The notes under the pieces: model-generated
Told to the model about the DNA's origin: nothing
The model's input: only the letters and a program-made list of their open reading frames with translations
Database searches by the model: none
Origin: Blastocatellia bacterium UBA7656
GTDB taxonomy: Bacteria > Acidobacteriota > Blastocatellia > UBA7656
DNA length: 60,626 nt
NCBI GenBank assembly: GCA_002483445.1
Contig: DLHY01000036.1
Location: forward strand, 1-60,626
Reading direction: 5' to 3'
Shown here: piece by piece, positions 9,508 to 17,442 of the stretch
How the letters are laid out: each line of letters begins with the position of its first letter
Numbering within the stretch: the stretch's first letter is position 1
Program-made: the position numbers and the translations under genes

Positions 9508-10798
9508 AATCCCCATCGCGCTTGCCCGTCAACTCCCTGATCCAGTCACCATAATCGTTTCTGAATGTTTCGTAATGCTGGTGAAACTGTTTGAAATCTG
9601 CTTCCGTTCTTTCCCAGTCCTTCTCATTGGCGCTTGCGAATTTTTCCAGAATCTTTTTTTGCTCGTTGAGCAGCGATGTCAATCGCTCAAGAAATCGCTC
9701 CGACTTTTCATTCGCCCCGCGCGCATTCTTTAGTCTGCCAAGTCCACGCTCGACATCCGCGAGAATCACTTTTATATCAGCCTTTTCCTCGCGCTTGTTG
9801 ATCGCTTCGGCGAAAGTATTGTGAGCATCGATGAGCGCCTGCTGCGCATCATCCATTCGCTGAAAATAATCGAGGAACTGTGTGGTTGGAGAAGCCGCGA
9901 GGTTGCTCAGTTCGAGAGGCGGGCCGTCATAGTTTTTGAAAGCGGCGGCAAACGAAATGAGTATCACGGCGATGCATAAAACCATGATCGCGCGCCAGAC
10001 AGTGGGAGTCGCCTTCTCTTCGGCGCGCTGGTAGGGGATGAGCACGGCGAGCGCGACGCCCGCGATCAATCCGCCGATGTGCGCGGCCTTGTCGATCTCC
10101 TTGATTGAAAAACTCAGTATGAGATTGATGGCTATCAGAGGAAAGACCCGACGGAGGATGCTCTTTCTTATGAAGTCGGGGATGTCGGAACGGCCACGAA
10201 AGGCGAATGTCGCAAGCGCGCCGAATAATCCGAAGATCGCTCCCGATGCTCCCGCCGATGTCGCGTCAGGGTAGAAGTAATAACTTGCAACTGAACCCAC
10301 GATGCCTGTCATCATGTAGAGCGCGGCGAAGCGCGCCGCGCCGTAGAGCTTTTCGATCTCCTGCCCGATTATCCACAGCGCATAGTTGTTGAAGAAGAGA
10401 TGAAGAAAACCTATGTGTAGAAAGATGGAAGTGACTAGCCGCCAGTACTGGCCCTGTTCGATCAACGAGTTTTCTTTCGCGCCGAATCCGACCAGCGCGA
10501 AGTGATTCGCCCCTGTGACGCTCATCCCTCCGGCCAGCCACATCAGCGCGAACATACCGAGGTTTATGCCGATGAAGAGATAAGTGAGCCGAGTTGGGCG
10601 CGCGATTATGGCGCGGAGGAAACGCTCTTCGCGCGATTCTTCGTAAACCTCAGCTTCATATTCGACCGTCTGCGCTCCGCAATGCGAACACACCACCGAA
10701 GGAGTTGGATTTCCACAGGCGGGACAGTTTCGAAATCCGGTTTCGTTCACGCTTTCGTTCAAGGCAATAAAACTATCAGAAGGGCGTCGGGCATTCAA
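9506..10798 (-). CDS. Rhomboid family intramembrane serine protease with zinc ribbon
   Basis: A 430-residue polytopic membrane protease. The N-terminus carries a zinc ribbon (CPACG...CSHCG, about 24-41). The rhomboid core follows with HLFFNN, the catalytic serine motif GASGAIFG and the partner histidine in AHIGG, spread over six or more transmembrane helices. After the core, VWRAIMVLCIAVILISFAAAF is an extra helix, and the last 130 residues are a soluble coiled-coil-like region. It would cleave transmembrane substrates within the membrane. The start is uncertain: the called codon is TTG at 10798 without a clear ribosome site. Confidence 0.9.
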   Translation of the reverse strand: MNARRPSDSFIALNESVNETGFRNCPACGNPTPSVVCSHCGAQTVEYEAEVYEESREERFLRAIIARPTRLTYLFIGINLGMFALMWLAGGMSVTGANHFALVGFGAKENSLIEQGQYWRLVTSIFLHIGFLHLFFNNYALWIIGQEIEKLYGAARFAALYMMTGIVGSVASYYFYPDATSAGASGAIFGLFGALATFAFRGRSDIPDFIRKSILRRVFPLIAINLILSFSIKEIDKAAHIGGLIAGVALAVLIPYQRAEEKATPTVWRAIMVLCIAVILISFAAAFKNYDGPPLELSNLAASPTTQFLDYFQRMDDAQQALIDAHNTFAEAINKREEKADIKVILADVERGLGRLKNARGANEKSERFLERLTSLLNEQKKILEKFASANEKDWERTEADFKQFHQHYETFRNDYGDWIRELTGKRDGD

Positions 10799-10902
10799 AG
10801 AGTTGTTTTCCGAAAATGCTTCCGTTAGAATCTCTGACGTGGTGATCCGAGTGGCGATTGAGGATAACGCTCCCGCTTTTATCTAAGGAGAAATATCGAA
10901 GT

Positions 10903-12546
10903 ATGAAATCCAGGAAAAGATACTTGGCGCTGGTTGTCGTTTTAATTCTTCCTCTCACCTTTGCCGGGGCGCATCCCGACCAGCGATTGCTGGGCCAGGG
11001 CGAAGACCAGGCGGCGGCGAAAAAGATAACCGGAGATTTCGCCGAAGCCCTGGTGATGGCCGAAAAAAATTACGCGGGCCAGATCAACTACCAGACTCTC
11101 CTGAAGACTTCCATAATCGGTATGCTGCACACGCTCGATCCGCATTCTTCCTATATGGATCCGAAGGAATTCGAAGACTTCCTCAACGACCAGCGCAGCC
11201 AGTATTTCGGCATCGGAGCCTGGATCGCGCAGCGCAACGGTAAAGTCTATATCACTTCTCCCTTCAACGGCTCTCCGGCTTATAAAGCAGGTCTCCGCTA
11301 TGGCGATCAGATCATCGCCGTCGACGGAGTATCGACGGAAGGTTTTAGTTCGCGTCAGGTGTCGGAAAAACTGCTCGGCCCTCTTGGCACGCAGGTGCGA
11401 GTCAAGCTTTCCCGCCTCGGCGTGAAAGAGCCGCTCGAACACACTTTCACCCGCGCGGGCGTCTCTCTTCCTTCGATATCGAATTACGCGATGGTCGGCG
11501 ACTCGATAGGCTATATAAACCTCGACCGCGGGTTCAATACCACGACCTCCAACGAAATGCTAAACGCCCTTCAGGAATTGCGCAGCCAGGGCATGAAATC
11601 GCTCATACTCGATCTGCGCGGAAATCGCGGGGGACTTGTGGATCAGGCAGCCAAAGTGCTTAACATCTTCCTTTATCGCGGGCAGAAACTCGTTTCAATG
11701 CGCGGGCGTCCGGGCGTATTTCCGCCCGTCGAACGGGCGGCGCAAAACGGCTCTCCCGATGAATCGCCGCTCGTAGTCCTCGTGAATCAGGGATCGGCTT
11801 CGGCGGCTGAAATCGTGGCCGGAGCGTTTCAGGATCATGACCGCGCAGTGCTGGTAGGCGATGAAAGCTTCGGCAAGGCGCTCGTTCAAAACGTATTTCA
11901 GCTTCAGGACGGATCGGGTCTGACTCTCACGACAGGCCATTACTACACGCCGAGCGGGCGATTGATTCAACGCGAATACGCGGGGCTTTCCTTCTACGAT
12001 TACTATCTCCGCCGCGGCGACAAGGAAGCTGTGCAGACCAAAAAGACTGATGAAAAGCGCACCGACAGCGGGCGCACCGTCTATGGCGGCGGCGGCATCG
12101 AGCCTGATGTGAAGGTCAAGTTCCCCACGCGCGAATTCGAATTGCAGAGAACCTGGCTCGATTCAACTTATGAGTTCGCCCGCCTGCTGGTTGCCGGTCA
12201 GGCGCAGGGCTTTGAAGATTTCAAGATAGACCGCACCGTAGTTCACAATCATCGCTTGGAAGCGAACGAATACAGAGTCAATGACAAGGTTCTCTCGGCG
12301 TTCAAAAAATTCCTGGCCGAGCATAAGGAGTTGAAGATCGACCCGGCGCGCGTCGATAAGGATGCCGACTGGCTCAAGCGACAGTTTCGATACGAAGTAG
12401 TATCAGCGGCCTACGGTCAGGAAACGGCGCGGCAGGTATTGCTCGAAGGCGATCCGCAGTTTCAGCGCGCAGTGGCTGAGTTGCCCAACGCCAAAACGTT
12501 GGTCGATAACATCCGGCGCATGAGAGCTTCGGGCGGAAAGAATTAG
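10903..12546 (+). CDS. S41 family C-terminal processing protease
   Basis: A 547-residue periplasmic or exported protease. A signal sequence (YLALVVVLILPLTFAGA) precedes a helical N-terminal segment, a PDZ domain (GSPAYKAGLRYGDQIIAVDG) and the S41 catalytic region with the serine in NQGSASAAEI and the lysine in ESFGKALVQ. A C-terminal extension of about 130 residues follows (FKIDRTVVHNHRLEAN onward). The ATG at 10903 is preferred, with TAAGGAG at 10884-10890; an upstream in-frame ATG at 10858 would place charged residues before the signal sequence. It is divergent from the rhomboid gene and closed by a strong terminator. Confidence 0.93.
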   Translation: MKSRKRYLALVVVLILPLTFAGAHPDQRLLGQGEDQAAAKKITGDFAEALVMAEKNYAGQINYQTLLKTSIIGMLHTLDPHSSYMDPKEFEDFLNDQRSQYFGIGAWIAQRNGKVYITSPFNGSPAYKAGLRYGDQIIAVDGVSTEGFSSRQVSEKLLGPLGTQVRVKLSRLGVKEPLEHTFTRAGVSLPSISNYAMVGDSIGYINLDRGFNTTTSNEMLNALQELRSQGMKSLILDLRGNRGGLVDQAAKVLNIFLYRGQKLVSMRGRPGVFPPVERAAQNGSPDESPLVVLVNQGSASAAEIVAGAFQDHDRAVLVGDESFGKALVQNVFQLQDGSGLTLTTGHYYTPSGRLIQREYAGLSFYDYYLRRGDKEAVQTKKTDEKRTDSGRTVYGGGGIEPDVKVKFPTREFELQRTWLDSTYEFARLLVAGQAQGFEDFKIDRTVVHNHRLEANEYRVNDKVLSAFKKFLAEHKELKIDPARVDKDADWLKRQFRYEVVSAAYGQETARQVLLEGDPQFQRAVAELPNAKTLVDNIRRMRASGGKN

Positions 12547-12567
12547 TTTTTTTCCCAGGCAAAAGGG

Positions 12568-12600
12568 AGGCCCGAACCCTCAGTGGTTCGGGCCTTTTTG
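12568..12600 (+). terminator. Rho-independent terminator
   Basis: An 11-bp perfect stem (aggcccgaacc 12568-12578, ggttcgggcct 12585-12595), a six-base loop and a T5 run follow the S41 protease gene by 21 bases. This is a textbook intrinsic terminator. Confidence 0.92.
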
Positions 12601-12636
12601 TTTCGAACGCGCGGCCATGTATTGAAAGGAAGTTGT

Positions 12637-12644
12637 GCTATACT
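12637..12644 (+). promoter_or_regulatory. Possible extended -10 promoter for the AI-2E family permease gene
   Basis: TGCTATACT ending at 12644 matches an extended -10 (TG-N-TATACT) about 30 bases before the TTG start of the permease gene and after the terminator of the preceding gene. No good -35 is visible. Confidence 0.35.
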
Positions 12645-12675
12645 CACTCCACTTGCCCGATGACAGGAGGCTGAA

Positions 12676-13896
12676 TTGAAGAGGAAACCAATTCTCAACC
12701 AGGCCGATCTGGTGCGCATCTGGACGCGCGTAGTCTTGAGAATAGTATTCCTGATGGCAGGAATTGCCTTCCTGATCTGGATGCTCTACATCCTGCGCAA
12801 GATTTTACTGCTGTGCGTGCTGGCGGTCTTCTTCTGTTACCTGATCGCTCCTCTGGTGCGCATATTCGAACTTCCGGTTTATATCAAGGGCCGCGAAATC
12901 AAACTCCCGCGCTTCGCCGCCATAAGCGCGGTCTACGTGGTGCTGGGCGCGATAGTCTACGGAATCATAAGCTGGTTCTGGCCTTTGCTGTGGAATCAGG
13001 TCACCGATCTCGGACAGAAGCTTCCGGAATTCATCACCTCCGGCTCGGCCAGCATAAGGGATTCGCTCAATGACGCCAATAGCTGGCTCAGCCATCTGAG
13101 GCTCCCGCGCGAGTGGAGAGATTACTTTTTGGGGATGACAAGCCGCGCGGCTGAGACCATCTTCCCATTTCTGGAAACGATAGTCGGCGGCATTCTGGGC
13201 TATCTGCAATATCTTCCCTGGCTCATACTCGTACCCGTTCTGTCCTTCTTTATGCTTAAGGACGCAGCCGCTTTCGAGGAGTCAGTCGTCGGATTGCTGC
13301 CTAACGAAAGATTGCGCAAGCGCGCTCACTGGCTGCTGCTCGACGTGAGCAGCACGCTTGCCGCTTACACTCGCGCGCAGATTCTCTCGTGCATAGTGGT
13401 CGGTACAGAGGTTACGATTCTTTTCACTATATTCGGGATTCCTTACGCCGTGGTGCTGGGAGTCATTTCCGCCATACTCGAATTCATACCGCTTGCAGGG
13501 CCGCTGGTGGCAGCAGTCATCGCGTTCGCTTTGACGCTGACAACATCGCTTAATCAGGCGTTGCTGGTGGCGCTGATACTGGCCATCCTGCGCATAGTTC
13601 ACGATTATTTCGTCTATCCGAAAATCGTAGGCCACGGCATCAAGATGCATCCGATGGTCGTGGTGCTTGCCATACTTGTCGGCGCTGAACTTGGAGGATT
13701 GCCGGGCATATTCTTAGCCATACCTTCAGTCGGGCTGATCATGGTCGGCTATAACCATTACAAAGCGTACAAGAGCGCCGAGCGGCTTCGCGGAGAAACC
13801 GACACCGGACGACTATCGGACATCCCGCAGGGAGAAATTTCAGTCGATGACGATTCCGCTATGGAAGGCGAACCCGTCACAGCAGATCGTGAGTAA
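12676..13896 (+). CDS. AI-2E family (PerM-like) transporter
   Basis: A 406-residue multi-pass membrane protein with the helix pattern of the AI-2E/PerM family: two closely spaced N-terminal helices (VVLRIVFLMAGIAFLIWM, ILLLCVLAVFFCYLIAPLV), a soluble middle segment, then a C-terminal helix bundle containing VLGVISAILEFIPLAGPLVA and VVLAILVGAELGGLPGIFLAIP. Members export small molecules or act as Na+/H+ antiporters; the substrate cannot be told here. The start is TTG at 12676 with AGGAGG at 12665-12670. The C-terminus is acidic (DDDSAMEGE). Confidence 0.92.
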   Translation: MKRKPILNQADLVRIWTRVVLRIVFLMAGIAFLIWMLYILRKILLLCVLAVFFCYLIAPLVRIFELPVYIKGREIKLPRFAAISAVYVVLGAIVYGIISWFWPLLWNQVTDLGQKLPEFITSGSASIRDSLNDANSWLSHLRLPREWRDYFLGMTSRAAETIFPFLETIVGGILGYLQYLPWLILVPVLSFFMLKDAAAFEESVVGLLPNERLRKRAHWLLLDVSSTLAAYTRAQILSCIVVGTEVTILFTIFGIPYAVVLGVISAILEFIPLAGPLVAAVIAFALTLTTSLNQALLVALILAILRIVHDYFVYPKIVGHGIKMHPMVVVLAILVGAELGGLPGIFLAIPSVGLIMVGYNHYKAYKSAERLRGETDTGRLSDIPQGEISVDDDSAMEGEPVTADRE

Positions 13897-13964
13897 ACAC
13901 ATCGCCATTGTTCGCCTCGAAAGGCGGAACCGGAAAGACGACCCCTGCAATGATATAGATCGAA

Positions 13965-14639
13965 TCAGGATGAAAGCGATTCGATCTCACGCTTGATATT
14001 GCGCCTCGCCTGAAGGTCGAATCTCGCGCGCATATCTTCGGTGAGAAAAATTCGCTCTCGTCGCAGAAAATCATCGAGGATTTTTTTCCTGCTGCGGCGG
14101 TAGAGAAAACGCGGAACCCACGAATACTCTTTTCTTATAGCCTCGCTGTAGGCCCGATAAACTTCTTCCGACGCGCCCAGTATCGATAGATCGAGATCGA
14201 GAAAAAGCTTCGCGTCTTCACTGAGATTTTCACAATGGTGATGCTTTGTCGCAAGTATCATCTCCCGGACTGCGCTTGCAGTTACGACAGGAACGGCAAG
14301 CTCTTCGAGCGAGGCGGCGGACATCTCGGCGCTCTTTTCCTCATTGTCGTTTCTTCGTGTGTTATATACCGCGTCGTGAAACCAGACGGCAAACCGGATT
14401 GCATCGTAATCGCCGATTTCGTCTTTCATCGAATCACTCAAAGCAAGCAGCCAGTCGATGTGGCTCAGATTGTGATATGAGCGATGCTTCTCCGTGTACA
14501 TCTGAACGAGCAGATTGAATATAGTCTCGCTCCTGCTTTCATCTTTCGTGTAGCGGGACGAAAGAGTTTTCCATCGCTCTTTCAAAATACTCACGCCCTC
14601 GTCGCTGAGTCGAAAGAATTTTTGTTCGTGTTTCTTCAT
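13965..14639 (-). CDS. HD domain metal-dependent phosphohydrolase
   Basis: A 224-residue cytoplasmic protein of the predicted HD phosphohydrolase family (COG4339 type). Metal-ligand residues are visible in YHNLSHIDWLL, in FAVWFHDAVYN and in ATKHHH; the DLDLSILG segment supplies a later aspartate. The C-terminal third is rich in Arg (RRSRKKILDDFLRRERIFL). The natural substrate of this family is not established. It converges on the permease gene and lies just downstream of the thioredoxin-like gene (14 bases), so the two are probably co-transcribed. Confidence 0.87.
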   Translation of the reverse strand: MKKHEQKFFRLSDEGVSILKERWKTLSSRYTKDESRSETIFNLLVQMYTEKHRSYHNLSHIDWLLALSDSMKDEIGDYDAIRFAVWFHDAVYNTRRNDNEEKSAEMSAASLEELAVPVVTASAVREMILATKHHHCENLSEDAKLFLDLDLSILGASEEVYRAYSEAIRKEYSWVPRFLYRRSRKKILDDFLRRERIFLTEDMRARFDLQARRNIKREIESLSS

Positions 14640-14653
14640 CCTGACAAATCGCG

Positions 14654-15235
14654 CTACTTTGAAAGCGCACGTTCGATGAAAGCTTCCGCCTCAGACTCGA
14701 TCATTTCTCCTGACACTGTATAGACGCGACGAGCAAAGGCCGGGGAATTCGCAGGCTCAATATCGCGCGCATCGATCAGCACATAAAACGGAGTTCCCCA
14801 TTTGCGCTCGTCTCCGACAGCGCGACGATAAGAGTAGTGCGCGGACTTTTTTCTTTTATCGCGTTTATCTGTTTCCACCACTACCGGATAGTCAATGCCT
14901 ATGCGACCGATATGAATACGCATATCCTCGCGCGAGGAATACTCCGCGACTATCACCACGCCAAGCCCGCGCTCGCGGTATTTGTCCGCCAATCGCTTGA
15001 TGACGTGTCCATTCTCGTTGCTGTTTTTGCACCACCCGGCGACGAAGCCGACGATGATCAGTTTTTTGCCTTCGGCAAATCCGCGCAGGTTGAAATCCCC
15101 GCCCTCGATTGTCTTTAATGTGAAATCATGAAAATCCATTGCCCGTTCGACGATGGGCGCATATTCAGGCTCATCATTGATCGGGTTGAGAGAAATCATG
15201 ATCGCAGCCATCAGCATCGCGCAGATGATACGCAT
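14654..15235 (-). CDS. Exported thioredoxin-like protein with a single active-site Cys
   Basis: A 193-residue TlpA/redoxin-like protein. The start at 15235 gives a signal helix (MRIICAMLMAAIMISLN); an open reading frame extends further upstream but would bury it. The fold is indicated by FTLKTIEGGDFNLRGFAEGK, LIIVGFVAGWCKNSNENG, a second strand VVIVAEYS and the cis-Pro region GTPFYVLIDA. The active site reads W-C-K-N-S, so the resolving cysteine of CxxC is serine, suggesting a monothiol or non-disulfide function. It is divergent from the PQQ dehydrogenase gene and may share its promoter region; it could assist maturation of that enzyme, which has a Cys-Cys disulfide and a heme c. That link is inference. 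Confidence 0.78.
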   Translation of the reverse strand: MRIICAMLMAAIMISLNPINDEPEYAPIVERAMDFHDFTLKTIEGGDFNLRGFAEGKKLIIVGFVAGWCKNSNENGHVIKRLADKYRERGLGVVIVAEYSSREDMRIHIGRIGIDYPVVVETDKRDKRKKSAHYSYRRAVGDERKWGTPFYVLIDARDIEPANSPAFARRVYTVSGEMIESEAEAFIERALSK

Positions 15236-15359
15236 ACCCTGACTGTAGCCAATCGAATAAGATCGGGCAAATAAATTCGCGCTGACGGTTGGAGCATCGC
15301 GCGACGTTTGAGGTAAACTTGCGTCGCTCAACATCACAACACGCCGGAGGCAGATTTTC

Positions 15360-17438
15360 ATGAAACGACGTGCAAAGATCATCGTCCTCGCGCTGGTTTC
15401 CTTCAGCCTGATTTTCATCAACACAGTCGGCGCGCAGAAAAAAAACCGCGCCGCGCGAATCGATGACGCGGCTCTGCGTCGCGCCGATGAGCGAGCGGGT
15501 GAGTGGATAACTCACGGGCGCAACTACGCCGAAACCCGGTTCAGTTCGCTCTCGAAAATCACGGCGCAGAACGTAAGCAGTCTCGGACTCGCATGGTCTT
15601 TCGACACCGAAACCAATCGCGGGCTTGAAGCGACGCCGATCATAACGGATGGAGTCCTCTACACGACCGGAAGCTGGAGCGTCGTCTTCGCCCTCGACGC
15701 GCGAACAGGAAAGCTGCTCTGGAAATGGGACCCGGAAGTTCCCCGCGAGTACGGTCGCAAGGCCTGCTGCGATGTGGTCAATCGCGGAGTGGCCGTCTAT
15801 GGCGGCAGAGTCTACGTCGGCACCATCGACGGACGATTAGCTGCGCTCGATGCGCGGACGGGCAAACCCGTCTGGCAGGTCGTGACCGTAGATCAAAACA
15901 ATTCATACACCATCACCGGAGCGCCGCGCGTCGTAAAGGGAAAAGTCATCATCGGAAACGGCGGAGGCGAGTACGGCGTGCGCGGTTACGTGTCTGCCTA
16001 CGACGCTGCGACAGGCAAACTCGTGTGGCGGTTTTATACCGTGCCGGGCGACCCTTCGAAGCCCTTCGAATCGCCCGCGATGGAACGCGCTGCAAAAACA
16101 TGGACGGGCGAGTGGTGGAAAGTCGGCGGAGGAGGAACCGTGTGGGATTCGATGGCTTACGACGCAGAGCTTGATCTTCTCTACATCGGAACCGGCAACG
16201 GCTCGCCGTGGAACTGGCAGGTTCGCAGCCCCGGAGGAGGCGACAACCTTTACCTCTCTTCGATCCTCGCCCTTCGACCCGACACCGGCCAGATGGTCTG
16301 GCACTATCAGACGACTCCGGGCGATACATGGGATTACACGGCGACTCAGCACATCATACTTGCCGATTTGCAGATAGGCGGACGACAGAGAAAAGTTCTG
16401 ATGCAGGCTCCCAAGAACGGATTTTTCTATGTTCTTGATCGCGCAACGGGAGAGTTGATTTCCGCCGAGCCGTATGTGGAAATCTCCTGGGCTAAGGAAG
16501 TCGATAAAAAGACCGCGCGCCCCGTTGAAAATCCCGGAGCCAGGTACAAGGATGCTCCTGCCATTTTGAAACCCGGCCCTTTGGGCGGTCACAACTGGCA
16601 GCCGATGTCGTTCAATCCTCAAACGGGTCTCGTATACATTCCGGCGCAGGACACTATCGGCGCATATCTGGCGGATCGAAAGTTTCAATTCCGCCCCGGC
16701 GCGTGGAACACGGGAGTCGATTTCTCGCTTCTCAAGGACGCCCCGCCGGGACTTCCGCCCGGACACCTGCTGGCGTGGGACCCTGTGGCTCAAAAAGAGC
16801 GATGGCGCGTCGGGTACAAATCGATGTGGAACAGCGGATTGCTGACGACGGCGGGCAATCTGGTTTTTCAGGGGACGGCTGACGGAAGGTTTGTAGCCTA
16901 TAGCGCAGACCGCGGAGAAAAGCTCTGGGAATTCAACGTCGGAATAGGTGTGCTGGGTTCTCCGGTCACTTATGAAATCGATGGAGTTCAGTACGTTTCA
17001 GTGATGGCAGGCTGGGGCGGAGCCTTCGCTCTGATCGGAGGAAACGCAATCGCGGATATGCCTGTTCAGAGAGTGGGCCGCGTGCTTACATTCACTCTGG
17101 GCGCGAAGCAGAGCCTTCCCGATGCGCCGAAACAAAATCTCGCTATGCCTGCGCCGATTGAATTCAAAGCGTCGGCGGAAACCATCGATGCGGGGGCGGG
17201 GGTGTTTGCTCAGTGGTGCGCCGTTTGTCACGGCATAGGAGCAGTGGGCGGCGGCGTGCTGCCTGATTTGAGATATTCACAGCCGGGGATTTACAACAAG
17301 TTTTCCGAAATAGTGCTTGACGGAACTTTCGCGGGAGTCGGGATGCCGGGATTCAAAAAGTGGATCACTCGCGATGAGGCGGAAGCGATTCGCGTTTTTC
17401 TGCTCAAGCGCAGAGCCGATCTTGCAAGCGGGAAATGA
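15360..17438 (+). CDS. PQQ-dependent alcohol dehydrogenase with C-terminal cytochrome c
   Basis: A 692-residue periplasmic quinohemoprotein. A signal peptide (IIVLALVSFSLIFINTVGAQ) precedes an eight-bladed quinoprotein propeller: W-rich repeats such as LAALDARTGKPVWQV, the adjacent Cys136-Cys137 pair (KACCDVV) that forms the hallmark vicinal disulfide, and PGDTWDYTATQ near the expected catalytic Asp. A cytochrome c domain follows, with CAVCHG at about residue 620 and a likely axial Met in GVGMPGF. The enzyme would oxidise an alcohol, or a related substrate, and pass electrons through heme c. GGAGG lies nine bases before the ATG. No separate cytochrome or PQQ synthesis gene is in the window. 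Confidence 0.94.
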   Translation: MKRRAKIIVLALVSFSLIFINTVGAQKKNRAARIDDAALRRADERAGEWITHGRNYAETRFSSLSKITAQNVSSLGLAWSFDTETNRGLEATPIITDGVLYTTGSWSVVFALDARTGKLLWKWDPEVPREYGRKACCDVVNRGVAVYGGRVYVGTIDGRLAALDARTGKPVWQVVTVDQNNSYTITGAPRVVKGKVIIGNGGGEYGVRGYVSAYDAATGKLVWRFYTVPGDPSKPFESPAMERAAKTWTGEWWKVGGGGTVWDSMAYDAELDLLYIGTGNGSPWNWQVRSPGGGDNLYLSSILALRPDTGQMVWHYQTTPGDTWDYTATQHIILADLQIGGRQRKVLMQAPKNGFFYVLDRATGELISAEPYVEISWAKEVDKKTARPVENPGARYKDAPAILKPGPLGGHNWQPMSFNPQTGLVYIPAQDTIGAYLADRKFQFRPGAWNTGVDFSLLKDAPPGLPPGHLLAWDPVAQKERWRVGYKSMWNSGLLTTAGNLVFQGTADGRFVAYSADRGEKLWEFNVGIGVLGSPVTYEIDGVQYVSVMAGWGGAFALIGGNAIADMPVQRVGRVLTFTLGAKQSLPDAPKQNLAMPAPIEFKASAETIDAGAGVFAQWCAVCHGIGAVGGGVLPDLRYSQPGIYNKFSEIVLDGTFAGVGMPGFKKWITRDEAEAIRVFLLKRRADLASGK

Positions 17439-17442
17439 GGGG

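Noticed and set aside
13912..13925. Small hairpin cgcct/aggcg after the permease gene as terminator
   Set aside because: Only five base pairs and no T run, so not listed as a feature.
15236..15424. N-terminal extension of the thioredoxin-like gene up to 15424
   Set aside because: It would overlap the start of the divergent dehydrogenase gene and hide the signal peptide beginning at 15235.
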